Of a stretch of 11,212 bases of DNA, positions 6,468 to 11,212 are shown piece after piece. The translations under genes were made by a program, and so were the position numbers. Positions within the stretch are counted from its first letter, which is position 1, and each line of letters begins with the position of its first letter. The notes beneath the pieces were generated by a model. The model worked only from the letters and a program-made list of their open reading frames with translations. It ran no database searches and had not been told where the DNA came from. The stretch lies in contig JBOHAU010000034.1 of the NCBI GenBank assembly GCA_050698015.1, forward strand, positions 1 through 11,212, in the 5' to 3' direction. This DNA is from JACDAN01 sp050698015 (GTDB lineage Bacteria > Actinomycetota > Thermoleophilia > Gaiellales > Gaiellaceae).

Positions 6468-7421
6468 TCAGTGGTGGCTGCAGAGCCGGTCGTTGAGACC
6501 GTCGAGGATCGAGTTCATCGAGTCCTCGTGGGCAACATGCTCGGGACTCCCGGCGTGGAACGCGGGCAGGCCCTTGCCTTCCCACTTCACGTCCGGCGTC
6601 ACGCCCGGGCCCTCCACCGTCATGCGGTAGGCGAGACCGTTGCCGGGGCCGCGCACGCCGTCGTTGTAGCCGGCGGGGTGGACATAGCCGCCCTCGAGTG
6701 GGTTCCGGGGGCGGAAGTTGTAACAGAAGACCCCGGTCGGCTTGTGCGTCACGAACGAGTTCTCACGCCGCCAGCCCGGGCCGTACTTCGATCCGAAGGT
6801 GTCGAGGTAGACGAGCCGGCCGTACTTGTCGAGCCGGGCCCCGTACTGGTTCGTCTTGAAGCCGTGCACCGGCCGGCCGAGGTAGGTCATACGGCCGAAG
6901 ATCGAGTGGTAGCGCCCGTCCCAGGACCAGTCCGTCCAGCCCTCGAGCAAGGCCAGCGGCCCGCGCCAGTGCGAGAGGTGGAGCGCCCACGCTCGCTGCT
7001 CGGGGAGCCAGGGCAGGAATCCGAGGTTCGGCAGCGCACGCTGCCAGCGCTGGAGGCCCCAGTACGAGCCGTCCGGCGCCTTGCACGCTACGACGACATG
7101 GACGAGCGGCGGGCCGTCGTAGGGCCGGCAGGCGTTCCCGAACTCGAGCTTCTTGCCGAACGCGCCCCAACCACCCGCGCGGTCGAGCTTGAACTGAACC
7201 TGCTTCTTGACTTGGTTCGGGTGCAGGGCGTTGATGGCGCCCCACGCGAGGACGTCCCACGAGCGCCCGTGCGTCCGGTAGGAGACCATCGCCTTGCCGT
7301 CGCGTGAGACCTTCAGCTGGATGTTCGTGGCGTTCCGGTCGATCAGCTGCGACGCGCTGGCCGACGCCGCGCAAGCCAGCATGGCCAAGAGCGTGAGTAC
7401 GAGCGCGACCGAACGACGCAA
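6468..7421 (-). CDS. Secreted protein of unknown function, upstream tandem paralogue
   Basis: A 317-aa paralogue of the gene at 5489-6433, same unknown family. A TTG start at 7421 is chosen for two reasons. AGGAGG lies six bases upstream, and this start gives MRRSVALVL, a signal peptide that aligns with the MRR start of the other copy. Cleavage after ASASA would leave a 294-aa mature protein, identical in length to its sister. All four cysteines, the Trp-rich segments (DWSWDGRYHSIFGR) and the core KYGRLVYLDTF are retained. One extra cysteine sits in the signal peptide (LLAMLAC), but it does not make a good lipobox. The frame stays open upstream to 7577, but that part overlaps the next gene and lacks signal-peptide character. 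Differences from the sister cluster at the C-terminus, which may mark a ligand or partner site. Confidence 0.85.
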   Translation of the reverse strand: MRRSVALVLTLLAMLACAASASASQLIDRNATNIQLKVSRDGKAMVSYRTHGRSWDVLAWGAINALHPNQVKKQVQFKLDRAGGWGAFGKKLEFGNACRPYDGPPLVHVVVACKAPDGSYWGLQRWQRALPNLGFLPWLPEQRAWALHLSHWRGPLALLEGWTDWSWDGRYHSIFGRMTYLGRPVHGFKTNQYGARLDKYGRLVYLDTFGSKYGPGWRRENSFVTHKPTGVFCYNFRPRNPLEGGYVHPAGYNDGVRGPGNGLAYRMTVEGPGVTPDVKWEGKGLPAFHAGSPEHVAHEDSMNSILDGLNDRLCSHH

Positions 7422-7427
7422 GACCTT

Positions 7428-7433
7428 CCTCCT
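7428..7433 (-). promoter_or_regulatory. Strong Shine-Dalgarno deciding a TTG start
   Basis: The minus strand reads AGGAGG, then six bases, then TTG CGT CGT at 7421. This is the best ribosome site near the gene and selects the TTG over upstream in-frame GTG codons at 7439 and 7424. The GTG at 7424 is only three bases from the site and the one at 7439 lies upstream of it. Confidence 0.8.
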
Positions 7434-7469
7434 GAGAACGAACCGCAGGTACGCCCTGGCATCGGCAGC

Positions 7470-7498
7470 GGGGCCTTGGACCCAAGCCCCGGACGGGG
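7470..7498 (-). terminator. Two mutually exclusive hairpins after the unknown 142-aa gene
   Basis: In minus-strand RNA, CCCC-(GTCC)-GGGG (7498-7487) and a longer stem GGGGCTTGG pairing with CCAAGGCCCC across one bulge (7490-7470) both use the same GGGG. Only one can form at a time. They lie between the stop codon at 7501 and the TTG start at 7421. There is no T-run. They could end transcription or be a simple attenuator, or may be GC-rich coincidence. Confidence 0.3.
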
Positions 7499-7500
7499 GA

Positions 7501-7929
7501 CTATTCGGACAGCTCGTCCGCCAGCAGCGCGACGGCCAGTGAGCGCCACGCCAGCCCGCCGTCCTCGAGCATCGCATCGAGGAGGAACGAGGCGCGCGGG
7601 AGCCCTTGGGCGGCGCTTTTGAGCGCCCTCAGCGAGGCCTCGAGCTCTGCACGGCGTCCAGGTGAATCCAGGTCGTCGGCCAAGCCCGTCACACCGCGGC
7701 CGTCGAGCTCGAGCTCCCGGTGGGGATCGCCGCCCGCGGCCAGGACGAGCAGCGCCCGCCGACGCGCGGCGACGAGCTCTTGCTCCGGAAGCGAGACGCC
7801 CTCACCCGCGACGAGCGCCAGCATCGCGCACGCCTGCCCGTCTCCCCACTCCCGAAGGCGCGGCTCCAGCTCCTCGAGGATCCGGCGATCGGTTCCCACG
7901 AGCTCGAAGGGTACGATCCGAAAGGCCAT
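7501..7929 (-). CDS. Hypothetical protein, cytosolic, 142 aa
   Basis: I do not recognise this protein. It begins with a strand-like stretch (MAFRIVPFELVG) and is then almost entirely predicted helix, rich in Leu, Ala, Glu and Arg. An example is RRILEELEPRLREWGD (15-30), and a long C-terminal run includes RAELEASLRALKSAA (93-107). There is no signal peptide, membrane segment or catalytic motif. The ATG at 7929 shares two bases with the ATG of the divergent XdhC-like gene, which is unusual. A GTG at 7899 would give 132 aa and would sit two bases after a start directed by the -10-like TACCCT, so it is a fair alternative. Divergence from XdhC hints at shared regulation, not function. It lies 79 bases upstream of the secreted paralogues. 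Confidence 0.65.
   Translation of the reverse strand: MAFRIVPFELVGTDRRILEELEPRLREWGDGQACAMLALVAGEGVSLPEQELVAARRRALLVLAAGGDPHRELELDGRGVTGLADDLDSPGRRAELEASLRALKSAAQGLPRASFLLDAMLEDGGLAWRSLAVALLADELSE
7908..7917. promoter_or_regulatory. Candidate bidirectional -10 pair sharing TA, XdhC-like and unknown gene
   Basis: The plus strand has TACGAT (7912-7917) and the minus strand TACCCT (7913-7908). Both fit TANNNT and both use the same self-complementary TA at 7912-7913. The plus element would start RNA at about 7924, four bases before the XdhC ATG. The minus element would start at about 7901, two bases before a GTG at 7899. No Shine-Dalgarno sequence serves either gene. The element lies inside the longer reading of the minus-strand gene. 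Confidence 0.4.
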
Positions 7930-8935
7930 GCGCGAGGTGCTGGCGCAGCTCGAAGGCTGGCTCGCGAGCGGCGAGCGGGCCGCGCTTGCGACGGTGATCG
8001 AGACCCGTCGCTCCGCGCCGCGCCCGCTCGGGTCCCGTCTGGCCGTCTCCGAGTCGGGCCTGGTCTTCGGCTCGGTCTCGGGCGGGTGTGTGGAGTCGGA
8101 CGTCGCCGTTCAGGCCCGTGAAGTGATCGCAGGTGGGGCGCCAAGGGTTCTTCCGTACGGCATCGCCGACGAAGACGCTCGCGCGGTCGGCCTCCCCTGC
8201 GGTGGGGAGATCGACGTCTTCGTCGCGCCGGTCTCGGATGCCGAGCTCGTCGGCCGCCTTCGCCAGGCCGTCGAAAAGGGCGTCCGCGGCCGCCTGACGA
8301 CAGTCGTCCAGGGCCGGGGAGCGGGGGAGATGGTGCTCGAGCTCGACGGGACGGCGACGACCGACCGGCCGGCGCTCGTCCAGGAGAACGGACGGACCCT
8401 GTTCGTCGAGCCACTCGCGCCGCCGCCGCTTCTTCTCACGATCGGCGCGGTCGACCTCGCCGAGGTGTTGTGCTCGCTGGCGGCGCAGCTCGGCTGGCGG
8501 AGCGCCGTCGGAGACCCCCGGCGCGCGCTCCTCACGGCCGAGCGTTTGCCAAGCGCCGGCGCGCTGATCGCCGGCTGGCCGGAGGATGCCCTCGCGCGCG
8601 CGGGAACAGATGACCAGACCGCCGTCGTCATCCTTGCCCATGACGAGAAGATCGACATCCCGGCGCTCTCGTGGGCGCTGCGGAGCGACGCGTTCTACGT
8701 CGGCGCCCTCGGGTCGCGGCGAACGCAGGCGAAACGGCGCGAGCGACTCGAGGAGGAAGGCCTGACGGAGGCTCAGCTCGCGCGGTTGAGCGGCCCCGCG
8801 GGCCTCGACCTCGGCGGAGAAACGCTGGAGGAGACCGCGCTCTCGATCCTCGCCGAGATCGTCGCCGTCCGGCACGGGCGTGGGGGAGGCCGCCTCCGCG
8901 ACGCGAAGGCGACCATCCACACCGAATCGAACTAG
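7928..8935 (+). CDS. XdhC/CoxI-family molybdoenzyme maturation protein
   Basis: A 335-aa cytosolic protein of the XdhC/CoxI family. Characterised members bind molybdenum cofactor and help sulfurate and insert it into xanthine dehydrogenase-type hydroxylases. The N-terminal XdhC/CoxI domain has SVSGGCVE (49-56, C54) and GLPCGGEIDVF (88-98, C91). The C-terminal Rossmann domain ends with YVGALGSRRTQAKRRERL (257-274), GPAGLDLGGETLEETALS (289-306) and AEIVAVRHG. At the Rossmann start, relatives usually have GAGHVA, while here it is GAVDLA (173-178), so nucleotide binding may be altered. MREVLAQLEGWLASGE is the normal family N-terminus, so ATG 7928 is preferred over longer frames. No molybdoenzyme structural gene is nearby, so its client must be encoded elsewhere. 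Confidence 0.92.
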   Translation: MREVLAQLEGWLASGERAALATVIETRRSAPRPLGSRLAVSESGLVFGSVSGGCVESDVAVQAREVIAGGAPRVLPYGIADEDARAVGLPCGGEIDVFVAPVSDAELVGRLRQAVEKGVRGRLTTVVQGRGAGEMVLELDGTATTDRPALVQENGRTLFVEPLAPPPLLLTIGAVDLAEVLCSLAAQLGWRSAVGDPRRALLTAERLPSAGALIAGWPEDALARAGTDDQTAVVILAHDEKIDIPALSWALRSDAFYVGALGSRRTQAKRRERLEEEGLTEAQLARLSGPAGLDLGGETLEETALSILAEIVAVRHGRGGGRLRDAKATIHTESN

Positions 8936-9036
8936 CCGGTCGGCGGCGGCGTCGCGGGTCGGTCCAGGACCATGTCGTCGCCGGCCTTGCTGCCCTCGAT
9001 TCGCAGAGTCCGGCGAGGCGGTTCGGTGCCGAGCTT

Positions 9037-9062
9037 GTACCTCCTGCTACAGCAGGAGGTAC
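9037..9062. repeat. Perfect 12-bp palindrome arms, intergenic
   Basis: The arm GTACCTCCTGCT (9037-9048) and its exact reverse complement (9051-9062) are separated by two bases. It lies between the convergent XdhC-like and zinc peptidase genes, 101 bases after one stop and 56 after the other. The loop is too tight for a usual hairpin, but dropping the inner pair or two leaves a stable stem. A weak bidirectional terminator or a protein-binding dyad are both possible. There is no T-run. Confidence 0.6.
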
Positions 9063-9066
9063 GTGC

Positions 9067-9083
9067 CCAGGGCCTGGCCCTGG
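9067..9083. repeat. Second intergenic palindrome, 8-bp arms
   Basis: CCAGGGCC, one T, then GGCCCTGG, a perfect 17-base palindrome starting four bases after the first one ends. The two dyads are unrelated in sequence. Being adjacent in a 183-bp gap between gene ends suggests a compound termination or cruciform-forming site. Confidence 0.55.
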
Positions 9084-9118
9084 TCTGCCCATGCGCTCTG
9101 GTCGAGAGCTTTACGCGG

Positions 9119-10006
9119 TCAGATCGAGCCGGAGAAGGTGTCGCAGACCGCCGGCCGGCCTTGGTCGTAGCCGCGTGAGAACCAACGGCGACGTTGCTCT
9201 GAGGAGCCGTGCGTCCAGGTCTCCGGGTTCACCTGCCCCTGCGTCTGCTCCTGGATCCTGTCGTCTCCGATCGCGGCTGCCGCATCGAGGCCGTCGTTGA
9301 TGTCAGCTTGGGTGAGCTCCTCGATCAGGCCGGTTTCCACGGCATTGGCCGCCCAGACCCCGGCGTAGCAGTCAGCCTGGAGCTCCGCCCGGACCGCCCG
9401 GCTTTCGGGCCCTTGGCGGTCGTTGCCGATCTGCTCGAGGACACCGAGCTGGTTCTGGACGTGGTGTCCGTACTCGTGGGCGATGACGTACGCCTGCGCG
9501 AACGGCGCGCCGCCTGCGCCGAGGCGCGACTGCAGCTCGTCGAAGAACTCGAGGTCGACGTAGATCTGTTGGTCCCGCGGGCAGCAGAACGGTCCGACCT
9601 GCGAGCTGGCGAAGCCGCATCCGGTCTGAACCTGGCCGGTGAAGAAGACCGTGTCGGCATACGGGTACTGCCGGCCGCTCCGCTCGAAGACGCCCTTCCA
9701 GAACTGCTGGACGCTGTTGACGACGGCGACGATCCGGCAGTCCTGGCGCTCGTTCGCGTCCTCGCCCGTTCTGCACTCCTGCGAGACCTCGCTCGGCGTG
9801 TCGCCCTGGCCGACTTGCTGGTCCTCGAGCGGCGCGAGCTGACCGAGCCCCTCGCCGCCGGTGAGCAGAGTGAACAGGATGTAGACGACGAGCACTGCGA
9901 GGCCGATCCCGCCGCCGCCGGCCGCGAGCCCACCGGGCCCCATCCTGCGGCCGCGGACATCGGTTACCTGGTCGGGATCGAGGCGTGCTCCTCGTCGAAA
10001 GCGCAT
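9119..10006 (-). CDS. Membrane-anchored neutral zinc metallopeptidase, YpfJ/KPN_02809 family
   Basis: A 295-aa predicted zinc metallopeptidase of the putative neutral zinc metallopeptidase family (PF04228 type). A short Arg- and Gly-rich N-terminus is followed by one membrane helix (about 34-49, IGLAVLVVYILFTLLT), so the enzyme domain should face outside. The zinc motif is HEYGH (177-181) with catalytic E178, and AELQADCYAG (207-216) carries the likely third ligand, E208. The family landmarks RIVAVVNSVQQFWKGVF (91-107), CGFASSQVGPFCCPRDQQIYVD (130-151) and TWTHGSSEQRRRWFSRGY (263-280) are all present. Cysteines at 78, 90, 130, 141, 142, 213 and 288 suggest disulfides. Full length. ATG 10006 has no clear ribosome site; TAGACA at -12 to -7 is a weak leaderless -10. 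Substrates of this family are not known. Confidence 0.92.
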   Translation of the reverse strand: MRFRRGARLDPDQVTDVRGRRMGPGGLAAGGGGIGLAVLVVYILFTLLTGGEGLGQLAPLEDQQVGQGDTPSEVSQECRTGEDANERQDCRIVAVVNSVQQFWKGVFERSGRQYPYADTVFFTGQVQTGCGFASSQVGPFCCPRDQQIYVDLEFFDELQSRLGAGGAPFAQAYVIAHEYGHHVQNQLGVLEQIGNDRQGPESRAVRAELQADCYAGVWAANAVETGLIEELTQADINDGLDAAAAIGDDRIQEQTQGQVNPETWTHGSSEQRRRWFSRGYDQGRPAVCDTFSGSI

Positions 10007-10044
10007 CCTGCTTGTCTACCCCGGTGGCGGGAAAACGCAACGGA

Positions 10045-10071
10045 GCCGCGGCGGCGCTTGGCCGCCGCGGC
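10045..10071 (-). terminator. Intrinsic-type terminator after the PRC-barrel gene
   Basis: An 11-bp perfect GC stem (GCCGCGGCGGC and its complement) with a 5-base loop begins 18 bases after the PRC-barrel stop codon. On the minus strand it is followed by TCCGTTGCGTTTT, a moderately T-rich tail. It separates the PRC gene from the zinc peptidase gene, so these two are probably separate units. Confidence 0.75.
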
Positions 10072-10089
10072 GATTGTGCTCGGTGACGC

Positions 10090-10437
10090 CTAGCTCCGTG
10101 GGCCGGCGCCGTAGTAGCCGCCGAGCTCTTCGCGATACGGCTCGTCGCGATAACGCGACTCGTCGAACTCGGGGGCGTCCTTGATCTCGTCCTTCGTTCT
10201 GTTGACGTAGACCGTTTCTTCGTCGATGTCGACGCGATCGATCACGCCGGCCGGGAGCATCACTTTCTTGCCGAAGATCCACGGGCCGGTGTCGACGACG
10301 AGGTAGCTGGCGCCAACCTCGTTGGACGCTTCGTCGATCTTTCCGATCGAGCCGTCGAGCGCCTCGACGCTGAATCCGGTCAGGTCGGTGTTCGCGATCG
10401 TGCTCTCACGGTAGGTCCAGAGATCGGTGGTGGACAT
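10090..10437 (-). CDS. PRC-barrel domain protein
   Basis: A 115-aa small cytosolic protein with one PRC-barrel domain at about residues 19-82: GFSVEALDGSIGKIDEAS, YLVVDTGPWIFGKKVMLPAG, IDRVDIDEETVYVNRTKDEI. This beta-barrel is found in photosynthetic reaction centre H subunits, RimM and many small actinobacterial proteins linked to stress or RNA and protein binding. The role here is unknown. The acidic and Tyr-rich tail (EFDESRYRDEPYREELGGYYG) is typical of the small family. ATG 10437 is fixed by a strong AGGAGG five bases upstream; the frame stays open further upstream but without domain homology. It is divergent from the 93-aa orphan, 94 bases away, and followed by its own terminator. Confidence 0.9.
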   Translation of the reverse strand: MSTTDLWTYRESTIANTDLTGFSVEALDGSIGKIDEASNEVGASYLVVDTGPWIFGKKVMLPAGVIDRVDIDEETVYVNRTKDEIKDAPEFDESRYRDEPYREELGGYYGAGPRS

Positions 10438-10442
10438 TTCTC

Positions 10443-10448
10443 CCTCCT
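10443..10448 (-). promoter_or_regulatory. Shine-Dalgarno of the PRC-barrel gene
   Basis: The minus strand reads AAAGGAGG then GAGAA then ATG. This near-perfect site decides the start at 10437 over upstream in-frame codons. It contrasts with the apparently leaderless genes elsewhere in the window and implies high translation. Confidence 0.85.
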
Positions 10449-10531
10449 TTCGTGTCCGTCGATCCTGCCCGGCTCCCTCGGCGCCGAAACGTGCTCTTTG
10501 GCGCGCCTCTGCTGCTGCCGATAACAAGTCC

Positions 10532-10813
10532 ATGCGGGGCCTTGATTGGCATGAGCTCGACCTGGAAGCGCTGGCTTCGGAGCTCCGCGCCACCCTGCCG
10601 CCGGCGGAGGCGGAGAAGATGCTCTGGGCCTTCGAGCGAGCAGTCGGGGTGGCTCGAATCGACGGTGATCTCCTGCGCTATCTCCTCGCGGCCAGCGCCG
10701 CCTTGATTGCGCGCGCGGAGGACTCCTCGCCCCGGACCGTCCTCGAGGCGTATTTCCGGCGGTCGGTCTCCGACGACGAGTGGCGCGACCGCTACGCGCG
10801 GCTGATCGCCTAG
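10532..10813 (+). CDS. Hypothetical protein, 93 aa, helical
   Basis: I do not recognise this small protein. From ATG 10532 it reads MRGLDWHELDLEALASEL, and it is predicted to be almost all helix. It has charged amphipathic segments (LPPAEAEKMLWAFERAVG), a more hydrophobic centre (LLRYLLAASAALIARA, about 53-68) and a C-terminal EAYFRRSVSDDEWRDRYARLI. No signal peptide or clear membrane anchor; the central stretch is short and bounded by charges. The frame continues upstream to 10427, but that part overlaps the PRC gene's leader and looks non-coding. No good ribosome site is seen. GATAAC lies at -12 to -7 for a leaderless start, a partial match. It ends 28 bases from the convergent membrane-protein gene. 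Confidence 0.65.
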   Translation: MRGLDWHELDLEALASELRATLPPAEAEKMLWAFERAVGVARIDGDLLRYLLAASAALIARAEDSSPRTVLEAYFRRSVSDDEWRDRYARLIA

Positions 10814-10841
10814 GAGCAGCTGGCGACCGTCGCCGGCCGTC

Positions 10842-11147
10842 TCAGCGGAGATGCCCGCTGAGGGTGCGCTGCGCGAGCTTGATGACCCAGATTCCGGCGA
10901 GCAGGCAGTAGACGATCGAAGGGAAGACGATCCCGAAGATTGCGAAAAGCGTGACCCGTGGATCGTCAGACGCGAGCAGCAGATGCATCGCGGGCCTCGT
11001 CCCGTACGCCACGGCCAGAGAGGCAGCGACGTGGAGGAGGGCCTTTGGCAGCTCCTGCGGCGCAAGCCGGGGAAAGCGCACGTCGATCCAGAGCGCGATG
11101 GCACCCGCACCCAGGCCGACAAGAGCGGTAAGCAAACCGGCGTTCAC
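10842..11147 (-). CDS. Small integral membrane protein, three predicted helices
   Basis: A 101-aa hydrophobic protein of unknown function. Predicted membrane helices are at about 4-21 (GLLTALVGLGAGAIALWI), 36-50 (ALLHVAASLAVAYGT) and 66-90 (VTLFAIFGIVFPSIVYCLLAGIWVI). A charged loop with RFPRLAPQELPK lies between the first two and ASDDPR between the second and third. The basic tail is KLAQRTLSGHLR. No catalytic motif. The GTG start at 11147 is supported by CGGAG about seven bases upstream. The composition is clearly that of a real membrane protein rather than a GC-rich shadow frame. No partner is recognisable beside it. Confidence 0.8.
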   Translation of the reverse strand: MNAGLLTALVGLGAGAIALWIDVRFPRLAPQELPKALLHVAASLAVAYGTRPAMHLLLASDDPRVTLFAIFGIVFPSIVYCLLAGIWVIKLAQRTLSGHLR

Positions 11148-11154
11148 AGCAACA

Positions 11155-11191
11155 CTCCGAGGAGCTTATCGCTGTTATCGGCCGAACGGCC
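11155..11191 (-). promoter_or_regulatory. Upstream region of the membrane-protein gene
   Basis: The minus strand holds, in order, a small dyad GGCCG-TT-CGGCC (11191-11180), two CGATAA copies nine bases apart, TAAGCT (11168-11163, a TANNNT match), and the ribosome site CGGAG (11159-11155). If TAAGCT is the -10, the RNA would start at about 11156, inside the ribosome site, so either the promoter or the ribosome site assignment is imperfect. Confidence 0.35.
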
Positions 11192-11212
11192 ACGACGCTA
11201 GACACCGTGGCG

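Larger units (their letters stand above)
5489..7421 (-). repeat. Tandem gene duplication of the secreted-protein family
   Basis: The two genes at 5489-6433 and 6468-7421 align without gaps over all 294 mature residues, with 60 differences by hand count (about 80% identity). Long near-identical DNA blocks also occur, for example around 5582-5655 and 6562-6635. Only the signal peptides differ in length, by three residues. This is a head-to-tail gene duplication kept intact. Confidence 0.93.

Noticed and set aside
5315..7307. Plus-strand open frames opposite the two secreted proteins
   Set aside because: The two frames resemble each other only because the underlying genes are duplicated; the minus-strand proteins have signal peptides and conserved cysteines.
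7360..7421. Lipoprotein signal in the upstream secreted paralogue
   Set aside because: The residues before the cysteine (M-L-A) do not fit a lipobox well and the sister copy has no cysteine there; a plain signal peptide fits both.
7422..7577. Extension of the upstream secreted paralogue to an ATG at 7577
   Set aside because: It would overlap the 142-aa gene, bury the signal peptide and ignore the AGGAGG site before TTG 7421.
7619..8920. Upstream extension of the XdhC-like frame and the 372-codon frame opposite it
   Set aside because: The family N-terminus is at 7928. The extension is Ser/Arg-rich antisense of the unknown gene, and the opposite frame is a shadow.
9209..10093. 294-codon plus-strand frame opposite the zinc peptidase
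   Set aside because: The minus strand has HEYGH and all family landmarks; the plus frame has none.
10406..11122. 238-codon minus-strand frame across the orphan and membrane genes, and the extension of the PRC frame to 10593
   Set aside because: Low-complexity Ser/Arg composition, no domain, and conflict with the strong ribosome site at 10443-10448.
1..11212. Mobile elements, CRISPR arrays, toxin-antitoxin pairs or phage genes
   Set aside because: I looked on both strands and saw no spaced direct repeats, transposase or integrase motifs, or typical small paired genes. The tRNA-Ser genes show no attachment-site duplication within the window.

Overview
The window is GC-rich, with dense short-spaced genes, frequent GTG and TTG starts, several starts without a Shine-Dalgarno sequence, and tRNA genes that lack an encoded CCA. 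Together with a mycobacterial-type Prim-Pol/LigC DNA repair pair, this points to an actinomycetote. A soil lineage such as Thermoleophilia is my best guess, but the class is an inference. I see no transposase, integrase, phage gene or CRISPR array; it reads as ordinary chromosome with some poorly known genes.

Layout. (1) 1-127: two tandem minus-strand tRNA-Ser genes, the downstream one cut by the window edge. (2) 303-2505: a LigD-Pol-like primase-polymerase (+) and an ATP-dependent DNA ligase C (-), tail to tail around an 18-bp perfect inverted repeat. (3) 2523-4396: fabF and a class I O-methyltransferase, coupled by a GTGA overlap. The ligC and fabF starts are 17 bp apart and appear to share one AAGCTT-centred bidirectional promoter. 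(4) 7929-4356 (-): a run of minus-strand genes comprising an unknown 142-aa protein, two adjacent secreted paralogues of unknown function (about 80% identical), a flavin reductase-like protein and a HAD phosphatase. The HAD end overlaps the methyltransferase end by 41 bp. (5) 7928-8935 (+): a stand-alone XdhC/CoxI-family protein whose start codon overlaps that of the unknown gene. (6) 8936-9118: intergenic DNA with two adjacent palindromes. (7) 10437-9119 (-): a PRC-barrel protein, a hairpin terminator, then a membrane-anchored zinc metallopeptidase. (8) 10532-11147: a 93-aa orphan (+) and a three-helix membrane protein (-).

How the genes relate. Prim-Pol and LigC plausibly fill and seal short DNA gaps together. 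FabF and the methyltransferase are translationally linked, but their substrate is unknown. The flavin reductase and HAD enzyme form a second coupled pair. The secreted paralogues are the least explained part. No stretch longer than 300 bases lacks a gene. The gaps at 128-302, 1320-1497 and 8936-9118 hold only the sites listed.
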